From NCBI GenBank assembly GCA_030248295.1, contig JASANH010000510.1:1-64000 (forward strand): a stretch of DNA of 64,000 nucleotides, written 5' to 3'. The notes below the pieces were generated by a model. That model saw only the letters and a list, made by a program, of their open reading frames with translations, was not told the origin of the DNA and made no database searches. Position 1 is the first letter of the stretch, and each line of letters starts with the position of its first letter. Below are positions 52,672-63,300 of this stretch, in pieces. The translations under genes were made by a program, and so were the position numbers. Origin of the DNA: Mesodorylaimus sp. YZB2_4 (Eukaryota; Nematoda; Enoplea; Dorylaimida; Dorylaimidae).

Positions 52672-53694
52672 TTAGTCATAGTTATAATGAAAACAATTTG
52701 GTGCTACGCTGCTTGACACATGCGTCGGACAAATTGTCGAACTGGTGTCGCAATCGCGAATAGATCGCGAAAATAGCTCGCACATATTTTCTGGGCTGGC
52801 CTTATAATTGTAACTGCGACACCATACTCGATCGGCGCACGCTTCTACGCATATTTGATGATCGCTGACGCCAGTAACTCTTTCGATCGGAGATTCGGTC
52901 ATGCAAATATTGGTTAATGTAAAGTGTTCGACTTCGTCTAAAATTAAAATGGAGGAGCAGAGTATGGGCTGACTACAAAAATACAAGAAACGTATTATAC
53001 TTGAAATATGACAAACTGGATAATAATTTGCTGGAGTCCACGCTAATGGTGGTGTCTCGCATGGCAAAGCTGTCCAAGCCAGAGAGAGGCATCGTGGGGT
53101 GAGTGAAAGTAGGATTTCGTGGTCACAGTTATGATATTTTGCATAGGTATCAGTAAGCGTGCGGGTGGTTAGCAAAGCGTCTGGACTTCCGCTAGCTTCA
53201 TACCAGTTCGTCTCAGTGCCGATTGTGCAGGCTCCAAGGGCTAGGAGGGTCTCGTCACGCATAGCGATTATAGAATTTGCCAGGTTGCTGGTTCTCTAAA
53301 ACCTTTCAAGGTGACTTGAAATGTTTCAAAGTTCATATAGCATCTTTTCTTACCCTTTGCAGAGCAGTTTTAGCTGCCTCGTATTCTCGTTGTGTATGTA
53401 TTTGCGCCAATGTGGATCCATTGACAGAAGCACAAGTTGCCCAGGCGTTATTCCAACCGCCTCCTCTATTAGGTACATAGAAGCAGCGGCTACCATCAAC
53501 AACGCCACTATAAGTTGCGCACAGACTTTCGAAGCCACTTTCATTTGGATAACACACAGCTAAAAAAGTGATGTTTTGCAAAAGTCAGAGATGCTGAGCA
53601 GTTGCATACCTGAGGTAACCGAATACACCACAGGAATTGAAACCAAAACCAGGTAAAGCGTGATAGATATTAAGGCGGTCATCTTTGCCCTCAT
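52672..53694 (-). CDS. Secreted lectin-PAN protein, copy 9 (intact)
   Basis: Four exons sum to 852 nt (283 residues). Exon 1 53610-53694: signal peptide ending IPVVYSVTS, donor GTATGC; a second ATG at 53682 would shorten it by four residues. Exon 2 53354-53559: CYPNESGFESLC, GSRCFYV, WNNAWATC, LAQIHTQREYEA. Exon 3 53001-53295: IIAMRDET, CTIGT, NWYEAS, AKYHNCD, PRCLSLAW, YYPVC. Exon 4 52672-52937: CMTESPIE, CVEACADRVWCRSYNY, CELFSRSIRDC, CP, CFHYNYD. Introns are 50, 58 and 63 bp. The exon 3-4 intron has no in-frame stop, so an unspliced form would stay open. Confidence 0.88.
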
Positions 53695-55218
53695 CTGGCT
53701 TCGGCTGCCCACCTTTGCTTCCGCTAGAAGTAAGAACACTGACAATGAGTATCCGTTGGGGCTACAGCATAATGGGGAATATTTTGTGTGGGAAACAAGT
53801 TGCCAGCCAGCAACTATATCTAGGTATAATTCTGTTCTTAAGTATATGACCTTGTATTTCCCTCCTAATATTTCCGAATAATTGCAAGGACTGTTCAATG
53901 GATTTTGGAACCTTCCAATATGACTGTCTACAACGAGACACCCGCGCCTTCTTCTAACAAAGCATTTGCACCTATGCAGCATTGCCAGTGCTGCTCGGAA
54001 TATTTTATCAGTTTCGCACAGTCCATGACAACAGTTAATCAGTCAAGCATGGCAATAGTGGGAGGAATACTGTCTTCAGACCTATTTCGTCATATTGGCA
54101 CTATGCCGTGTCCATCACAGAGGAATCTATGAATGGCCCTGTCTTTCTTAGGGACCTAGTATTGTTTGAGCACAATAGAGTACGGAATTCTCGCCGTCGC
54201 TGCTGGGATTATGCTGGTGAAAATGGTTCTTCAGCATTCTAGAAAGATAAGACTGGTTCGACCAATTATTGATTTGTACTCTAAAGAGCGACCTACATCC
54301 TAGTGATTTTCTGAAATCGCAGAGAGCCCTGACTAGTTGATGGATTCGGCAGAAGCAGGTCTTTGAAAGAAGCGTTATCACGTAACAGAGCTCTGTACTC
54401 GTAAAGGATCCCTTTTTCGAGGTAGCCGTACATTGTCAGACTGATTCTTTTGATCTGCACATTGCCATAGCTGTCGTCAAGGCAATATATGTACCCCTAT
54501 TGTAGGGCACCCTTATGCCTTTTGTTTTTAAATCATGCCAGTAAAGACAGACGTAGCATATTTTACATTAGAGGCATCTTCAATTCGAAGCGCTGCAGCA
54601 ATATTCAGAGACTTATACTGACACTGGGTTATACTGACAAGCTTGAACTCACCCGTAGCTCTCACTCGAGGTGTCACATGTGCATTGTCGAACCTACTGT
54701 CAAGCTGTTCATGCCAGGGACAGGCAAGGACAGCTTTGAAATGCGAGTTGCCACCAAAAAGATTCTAGATCACCGAATGAAGCTCGAAAACTCAATAAAA
54801 GATAGGTAGGTCTTGTCTATTTATAATTGGCGACTTGACGTAGGCTTCTGATACAATAGAGTACGTGCCCTGACAAAGAGCATGCTTGAAATTTTGCACT
54901 GGCTCTCTCTCTCTGTCTCCGAATGGCTCTATGCCTATGGTGGCGTCAGGCTGCCAACCCCTATTTAGGTATCTGGGATCCAGGTTCGAACTGGCCGGGA
55001 CATTGACCGTCAACAATTCGAGGGCGCAATCATTTATGAGGACTACTTCGTTGCGCAGTTCGAACAGCCTTGACCCCCTTATAGTGCCCGATCGAAAGGA
55101 GCTTCGGCAAGTACAAAAGTAGCTTTAACCATGGATTTTTAAATGCTTTAGCCATGGCTAGTTTTAAAGCTGCATTATTTATTCAGGCTATCAACCGTTT
55201 ATGTATTATGACACAGTT
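53695..55218. other. No gene seen
   Basis: Intergenic. A tRNA B-box-like GGTTCGAACTGG near 54982 hints at another SINE relic but is not enough to call one. Confidence 0.4.
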
Positions 55219-56185
55219 TCAATCGTAATTATAATGGTTACAATTGCTGTTTCCAACAATGGTGGTCGGGCACATATTTTTGACGTTACCACCATCGCAA
55301 TCACGAATTGACCTCGAGAATAACTGGCATCCGTTTCTTGCATCTCCTTCACCAAAATCCATATAATTGTAGCTGCGGCACCAAACTCGCTTTGCGCAGG
55401 TTTCAGCGCAAGGTTGGGCGATGTCGCTGGCAAACGTTTCAACGGGTGTTTCTGTCATACATTTGATGGTCAAAGTAAAATTCTTGACGTCATCTATTAG
55501 ACAAAAAATTAAAGAAAAAATTTTGATGAGAAAAGTCTTACTTGAAAAGTGACACAGCGTATAATTTGCTGCTGCAACTGATCATCTTCCAGTCCAAGGA
55601 GAAGCAGGTCGAGCCGAGGAGCCCCAAAGGTTGGAAATCTTCGCACTTATAGTATTTTGCAAAAGTATTGAATGTGTCCAAGGCGGGATCTGGACTTGTG
55701 GAACTCGTGTACCAAGCGCTATTTTTTTGGATGGCGCACTCTAATATTGCTGCTAATTGAGCACCCCGCAGGCCTATCATGATATCAGAATTGCGGTACC
55801 CAATCTAGAGAAAAGCTAGTTTATAAATTAGCCTCTCGACCGAATGAACCATTATTACCTGACTCGCAAGGCGTTGTACAGCCTCGTATTCTCGGAAGGT
55901 ATGAATTTGCGCTAAGGTGGCACCGGATGTGCTGCCTTATCTTGCCCACGCTTGATCCCAAGTACCTCTAATAGCAGGTACGTAAAAGCAGCGGTTACCA
56001 TCAACGATTCCATTGAATTTCGTGGCACAATAGTCGACGAAATCACCTTCATTTGGGAAGCAGATCTCAACTAAACAAGTGAATTTGAAGCATGTGTCAG
56101 AGTCACAAAACGTCATCTTACCTGCGTCAGCCGCTGATAATCGTGAAATTATTTGAACATAACCCAGAAGCCATTTAATATTCAT
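55219..56185 (-). pseudogene. Lectin-PAN copy 10, one stop and one frameshift
   Basis: Exon 1 56122-56185: signal-like MNIKWLLGYVQIISRLSAAD, less hydrophobic than in other copies. Exon 2 55859-56070: CFPNEGDFVDYC, GNRCFYV, WDQAWA, then TAA where the conserved Cys codon should be, then LAQIHTFREYEA. Exon 3 55542-55804: IGLRGAQ, CAIQK, AWYTSS, AKYYKCED, CFSLDW, then a one-base shift near the end that breaks the join to exon 4. Exon 4 55219-55493: CMTETPVE, C-ETCAKRVWCRSYNYM, CQLFSRSIRDC, CP, CNHYNYD. All splice sites are intact, so either it died recently or the two lesions are errors. Confidence 0.8.
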
Positions 56186-57144
56186 ATCAGCTCACGATAT
56201 TAGCGGAATTCAGATTACCAGCTGGTCCTGGCCTTTAGTACGCTCTTTCTCTTTTGCGTTGTCAGTCCGTCTTCTCCGATGTCAGGGCGCAGACAGAATA
56301 ATGGAATCTGAGTGGACAACCACGAATGAGCTAGCTGCGATCGATGCATGGCAATCGATCAGAGCATTCATAGTTTTGAATACAAAGGTGGGCTGGCATG
56401 GCTACAGCTCGAGATCTTTTAAAAGGGTTCACTTTCTTTTGAAGGTACGAGTACCATGCAGCTTGGAGAATGTAGCCGCCCTTATAAATCATAAATGCAA
56501 CATTGCTGTCATACTGTACTATAAGAAATGTAGGTATGCGCTTTACAGACGATTGATTTTGCATCATTCTGACAGGTATTTTTTGCCTTTGAAGTAGTCA
56601 ACATGCGATTTTTGCTTATCTTTTGAGACATGGTACATGAAATTCGGAGGCTTCCTGAACATTCCAAAGCTCAAAATTTTTAAGGGCCGATCTGTTTTTC
56701 CTTCCTTCAGAAATTCCACGTCACAAGATTTGTCGACTTACGCTTGCGAAATATCGCCAATCAAGTCAAACTAACTTCCTGGATTAAAAAAAATAGCTAG
56801 CGAAAAACCAGCTGACAGCATAGCATCCCCTTATTGTGAGTAGTAATTGACGACAGCTGCCCCCGATATTCACTAGTCATACTTCGAATTCTGGTGATCG
56901 TGAAAGTGTCAAAAAACAGATCCAACTCCCCAGGTCGTTTTCCTGTAGACGCTAAATGGGACACAATCAGTCTTTCTGATCATTACACCCCTACTGTCTC
57001 ACAGTCGCGATTCTACCAAGGAGGTCACATAAGATATACAGTTTGGTGATACACGAGTGTATTGTGTATTATTTCCCTGAGATAACTATTAGACTTGCAC
57101 TTGCAGCCTGCCTATTGTTTACAGTTGACTTTTTACCCCATCGG
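56186..57144. other. No gene seen
   Basis: Intergenic. A plus-strand frame of 112 codons at 56259 has no recognisable motif. Confidence 0.4.
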
Positions 57145-57586
57145 TTTTTTTAAAATTTTTGTGGGTTGGGCCCCGTGCCACCCCAGTTCCCCTCGGGACT
57201 TCCAACCCGTTTTCGCCTAAAGCCGGCCAGCAGTCATGATATGATAAGCGGGGCCGTGAGGTGACCAGCTCTCACGGCAGCTTCCCTCTGCGTGTCTCCA
57301 CTAGGAGCACCTCCACTCGAGGGCACCAGCGTCCCAGGATGATACCGGGCGAGAAGGGAGGGACCTTCCCGACTGGTGTTCGGAAACCAGTTTCCTGATT
57401 CTCTACTCGTTCGGCGTCGGCCACTTGACGGCACTGGGTGAGTCGCCCAGAGCCTGGCGTGCAAGGCTTGCGACAGACTTACTAAACTGCCGTCCCCAGC
57501 CGGAACAGAACTGCGGCCTCCCAGTCAGGGTTGATGGCCCAAGCAATGTGGGACCAACGCCTTAACCAACTGAGCCACCACGGCTC
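57145..57586 (-). repeat. tRNA-derived SINE-like repeat, copy 2
   Basis: It matches 44061-44550 from GTGGGTTGG to the end, with the same A box (minus strand TGGCTCAGTTGGTTA) and a B-box-like AGTTCTGTTCC. It is about 50 bases shorter than copy 1, with an internal length difference near the tRNA-like end. Confidence 0.78.
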
Positions 57587-57769
57587 TTTTTACAGCAATT
57601 TGGTAAAGAACTGTATATGTACAGTAGGCAACTGTAGGTACCTTACAATATGTGCGAGTTGGTGGCACTGCTAAACTTTTGGCTTCATCATGCTAGACAT
57701 TCTACAGTATAATCATGACCTTAAATTTTTCTCCTGGCATGGCATCATAAAATCGTCAAAGAATCTCAT

Positions 57770-59116
57770 CTAATCGTATTCATAATGATTGCACGTTGCG
57801 TTCTTTGGCTGATTACTGGGACATTTCGCCACATCCAGTTCACAATCATGCATCGACCTTGAAAACAGTTGACACTCGTTTCTTAGGTCCGCGTCACCGA
57901 AATACATATAATTGTAGCTACGACACCAAACACGGTCTGCGCATTTTTCCACGCAATCTTGGGAATTAGAAGTTGAAAACCTTTCGACTGCAGCTTCAGT
58001 CATGCATGTTGTTGTCAACGAGAAACGCTGAGCTCCATCTGAAGAAAACGTGAACTGGTCACACGAGGTTACTGGTTAGCGAAAAGGAAAAGCTCAGGTG
58101 TGGTAAAAGGGGTCCAATGTCCATAGTTCCGCTGATCGTGAGCTGCGCCCCTACACTCTGACTGTGAGCGTCAACTAGTCGCATGTACTGCCTCAAGTTT
58201 GGGTCTCCTCGGTTGCCAGGTTCTCAGAGAAGGCCTGTAAAGGTACGGGTCAGAGTTAGCGTATGTATTATGAAATAATACATTGAACAGTTTTTCTGGC
58301 TCACTGTCGGGCGAACTCCATTGGCGCATTGATTACTGCGATAGCAGCTTCAACATTGCAATCAAACGTTATTTTTTTGACGTCGTGTATTTATCGACGG
58401 GCCATCTATCGAGCTGTGTGCGCACAGAAATATGAAAGTTTGTGTGTGCGATCAAATGCCATAACAGAGCGACGGACTATGCACCCCGATCATCGCCTTC
58501 CTCGTCATCATTGAACTACCGTATTGTTACAGTACTATTGTAAGCAGACACGCATCAAATGTAATTACTTACTCGAGACTTCACAAACTGGATAATATGA
58601 CGCTGTTGATAAGAGTCCATCGGCGCACTCAATTGTGCTCCAAGTCAATGAAAAGCATATCGGACTCAGATTTGGGACGCCGTTGCTCCAGCATTGGTAA
58701 TACTTCGCAAAGGTATCAAGGACTGTCAGCTTTGGCTCGGCTGTTGACGCATCGTGATACCATTTCGCTGAACTCTCAATGGCACACTGAATAGACGTAT
58801 ACATCTGCGTGTCACGCATGGCAATTATTGAGGAGTTTGGGTCATAGCCTTTCTGAAAGACTAAGTTACTTGTTAGAGTACATCTCAAAGTAATAGTTAT
58901 TGAAACATACTTGTTTTACGAGGTTAATCAATGCATTATACTCTCGAAGTGTATGAACCTGAGCTAACACTCCACCTTTGTTGTTGCATATTGACCATGC
59001 ATTATTCCAATTGCCTTTGCTACTATCCACAAAATAGCATCGGCCACCATCCACCACACCGCCAAGTATATTGGAACAGTAAGCTTGGAAATCGCTTTGC
59101 TGGGGGAAACACACAG
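57770..59116 (-). CDS. Secreted lectin-PAN protein, copy 11 (exon 1 not found)
   Basis: Exon 2 58911-59116: CFPQQSDFQAYC, GGRCYFV, WNNAWSIC, LAQVHTLREYNA. Exon 3 58573-58852: IIAMRDTQ, CAIES, KWYHDA, AKYYQC, CFSLTW, YYPVCEV. Exon 4 57770-58038: CMTEAAVE, CVEKCADRVWCRSYNYM, CQLFSRSMHDC, KCPS, CNHYEYD. Exon phases are correct throughout. The final motif is HYEYD instead of HYNYD. No signal exon in the right phase was found upstream; an ATG at 59159 reads straight into exon 2 (MEQKKCKLCMPTVL) without a clear signal peptide, and a TATATTAA lies just upstream of it. Intron 3 is long (534 bp). Confidence 0.75.
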
Positions 59117-59159
59117 CTAAAACGGTTGGCATGCACAGTTTGCATTTCTTTTGCTCCAT

Positions 59160-60375
59160 GCAGGATGCTTTAATATACTCGATTTCGATTTCAATCTTTC
59201 CTAGGCCCCCACTGATATGTACCTGCGTGTAGATTCGATGAAAAGTAGACCCCGGAACGGGTCAGGTACATTCGGGTCGGGTCGGGTCGGGTCGGGTCGG
59301 GTTGACCCGACCCGGTGTCTAAGTAAAGCCATGGAATATTGTCATGTTTTGCTGAAGGGAGGAGAAATGAGGTCTAACGATAAGTGAAGCTATTGAAGCA
59401 CATTTACTGTACATATTAGGTGAATTTTCAAGGAAGCGTGGGTGGAAATACAAGGCAAGGAAGGGCTTCAAACAGCACACCCACAGGGTCTTGAAGAAAT
59501 TTTATTACGTTTAAGTTATAGTTATTTGCTTTAAAAGGCTTATGTTTGCAAATCCTCAATACTAGCGCTCACTTGATGCATAAGTCGATACCCGACCACC
59601 AATAGAGCAATAGAGAACACACAATATTCCTGTAAAATATTCCCGCATTGTGAACAATCAATCGACAGTCGCTTTTCATGTGCCAACCACTACTGACATA
59701 CTTTTTTGTGGTCGACTTTATATGCACCACTGGAACTAATCCCCATGAGTCAGATCAATGAACCTATTGTTCCAGCTCTACCGGAAGCATATGAATAAGT
59801 AATGTTATCAATATCAACTACACCAAACAGCAATAACGCAGAGTGATATTTCTGAGTCAATGTGCAATAATTTTACGGGAGAACGCGAAAGAATTCTTAT
59901 GCTAGTATTCAAGTAGGTACTTCTGAATTATCATGTTGGCATTCAGAAGAAAAGAAATTTGATGGCGCTCGCGTGAGACAACAAAGTTTTACACGTTTAT
60001 TTTCTAATATGACACCCACGCCCGTTAAAAATAGCTGACACTCTAAATGGCAGATATATAGCATCTGTTTACTTTAGGAATGCACGAGTACACGCGGCCT
60101 ATGCGGCAACGTGGAGGGCGTGTATATTCCCAAAGAAAACAGGTATGTAGGTAAGGAGAGCTATTTCTGAGCGATATTTTTTAAACTAGAGAGTCAACGA
60201 GATGCATGCAAAATATATTTCATCAATGAAAAAGACTTCCTGCTATGCCGAAGAAAGGCACTACACTACAAAAGACTGTGATAACATTCATTCGTGATGG
60301 CATGGCATGATAAGATACGAAGATTTTTATCCAGTTATTTTAGTATCTCTATAGTTGATTGGCTAAATCTAATCA
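59160..60375. other. No gene seen
   Basis: Apart from the GGGTC repeat below, no exon or RNA gene is recognisable here. Confidence 0.4.
59273..59315. repeat. (GGGTC)n tract with inverted tail
   Basis: Six tandem GGGTC units are followed by GTTGACCCGACCCGG, so the tract can fold back on itself. The G runs could also form a quadruplex. Confidence 0.85.
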
Positions 60376-63300
60376 TCAACATTTATCAACGTTTATTTTC
60401 GGTTCCTTGCCATAAGCAGCCGTGAATTTTCCAAACAATCCTTTGTCTTCTCGAAAATACTCTGCCAAGGTTTTATCAATCTGGAACGGGTACCATCCGC
60501 TCAGGAATGAATTAGCTGGCATGGCAACTTCGTATCCAAGGTTTACACATCGACTCCAAAGAGCCAAGTAGGAGGCTGGTTGAACTTGGAAGGTGTCGGT
60601 GGTGCCCCATTTGCATGTCACCCGCGCCCATTTGCCAGATACGACCACGTCTTTGCCACTGCTATACAGCCATGACCAGCCTGGTTTGGAATTGGCAGAG
60701 GAGAAAAAGCTATTGGACTTCTTGGCGCAAATAACATTAGCTATAGCATCTAAAAAAGAAAAAAGTTACGTTACTTAAAGTTTGCGCAATAGGTGATATT
60801 TGGGGTCCAGGACTTGCGTCTTACGGTGTCATTAGCAAACAAAAAGGTGCAGTCCGGCAACATAAAGCTGGAGGTACAGCACAGTTCGATGCGATGCGAC
60901 GTTTTGGGAACATTTTTACATTGTCATTCGGGCCAAAAGTGTCGCATCGCACGCTTATTTGGATCATCGCATCGCATCGAACTATACTTTAGGCTTGAGT
61001 ACTCCAGGTCAGATACTAAGTCACTAAATTTCTAAATGATATTTGAAGCACAAAGATTGACTTAGCATGCCGGCAGCAAAGCTGATGGTTATGGCAACAG
61101 GATACAATAGGAGCGTGCCAACTGCACCCACCCTCAGAGATTTTAGCGCCGCTATGTTAGATGCTTGCCAAAGTGTGATATCCGCTATCAGGGTAAAGTG
61201 GCCCAGAGGGTGTTGGTGAAAGGGGGGTGCCCCCGAAAGTGCTAGAAATGCAGCGAGGTGGAATGGGTTCGGGGACATGCACAACAGCCGCGATCATAGG
61301 GCTCACTACATTTCCAGTCACTCAGAAATATTGGGGCAAAGCGTCTTATATAAAATATCGTTAAAATGCATACTGTATGTACCCGTAGAGTACTGCCTCA
61401 CCTCCATATTTCTCTCCAGTCTGATTATTCTTTGCTGCTTGCGTTGGGTCGAACAAACTGGATCCTTGCGCTCCATTCAAAACGTCATCCAAGAATGGAA
61501 TTTCTGGCAAATTAGGGAACAATTCTTTCATTTTGTCTCCAGTTAGATCGGTTGGCTTGACTGAAATATGGAAATTCACATTCTGCAAGCATAAAATAAG
61601 ATCATCGCGCACCTGATATGATTCCGCCAAACTTGTTATCGCATATTGGTCGTTTTGGCATCTCGCACATGACCAGTCCCTTACTGTCCGAGCATGACCG
61701 TGTGTACCAATTGCCTGCAGTCCTGGCATTTGCGGCCAAACATGTTCCATTCCTGTATTGATCCTGGCTGATCAAATTTGACAGGGTCATCAAAAGATTG
61801 CCACTCTTGTCAGAACCATCAACGAAATTCCAGCCACCACTGGTCGTGTAGCCACCGAGCCAAAGATAAGCACTCTCGTCTGATTTCAACCAGCTGGCGG
61901 AATATTCGCTGAAAGAATCGTTCAGACAGTGAAATTGTTCACGGATTTAGACAGTAGAATCTCATTACCTAGCTACAGCGGTTGCCATTGATTGCTCCAT
62001 CAGTCCATTGATCATGGACACATAAGAAGTCGGCTCTATTTTTCGGCATTTATCATGCATATCCCAAAAGGCGCCCTTCATTTGACTCGGATTATCCGCT
62101 GGTGGCAAGAAAAAGCAGTGATGGTCTGATGCGTTAGTCCAAGTGAGCCAGCCTGATGGGCAACCCAACGGGCAAGACGAGCTGCAACAAAACATGGGTT
62201 TTTTTTACCTACAGCATTGTTACGCCACGAATAAAATCCTACCTGGGTTTCTCGATGGTGTTTTCACCGCTGCAGTCCCAATTTTCTGCACCGCCAAGCA
62301 AGCCACTAAGAGTCGAACCGATGCCAGTTAAAGCATAATCGAGTGCGCTTTCGCCCAAAAGTTGACCAATGAAGGGAATAGAAGGAAGTTTGGGGAAAAG
62401 ATTTGCCAGACTGCATGGTGAGAGCGAAATTGGGCTGACTGCAAAAATGTTTTGAGTGAGCTTAAGGCAAACAAAAAAAGTACCAGAAGCTTACTTGGCA
62501 AAATGCTGCCTGTTGCGCCACATACGCCTGAAAAGGACACTCTTGACTCTAAATTAACGCTAAATACAAAAAGCTTGGGCACTTACGTCTTTTCGGCATT
62601 TCGCAAATAGCAGCGCCAGTCTTGTCAGAGCACGGTCTAGTTTGCCACAGCCCCAGTGTCTTGATGTCAGCTCCCAAGCAAGTGTCGTTCTTCTGTGACC
62701 CTATTACATTGGCACCCATCATGAGCACGCTACCCGATTGGTCAGTGCCATCAAGATATTTCCAGCCATTCTCGGAGGTGTAGCCTCCGAGCCATAAGAA
62801 ACCATTACCCAATGCAAGGAGCCAGTTTGCGGAATACTGACTAAAAAACTTGACAATTGGTGCTGTAAAAATAGTTCATATAAGCTTTTGCCATATAAAC
62901 ACACTCACAGAGCGACTGGCGTGGCGGCAGCCTGCTCAAAAAGGCTGTTGATGACCATAACGTAGGAGGTCTTTTCGATTTGTTTGCAGCGCCTGTTGTG
63001 GAACCAGAACGTGTCTTGCTTAGCTGGCTGTGAGGGAAGCAAATAGCAGTGCTCGCTGAATCCAAATCGAACCCATCCCTGCGGGCATGCGAGAGGACAG
63101 TTTGAGTTGCTAAAACAAATGAAATAGCTAATAAAGAGTGTAATTTGATGTCGCAAACGAACTTAACAATGACTCACTCTTCATCGCTATCACTAGAATT
63201 GTCGCCATCAGAACCGCTAACAGATTCGCCACCGCTACTGATACTTTCTTCAGCGCCACCGCCGCTGCCACTGCCTTGTCCGCCTGACTCTGCATGATCA

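Noticed and set aside
53001..53262. Single-exon reading of exons 3 and 4 in copies 6 and 9
   Set aside because: The introns there happen to be open, but donor and acceptor match the spliced copies exactly, so splicing is assumed.
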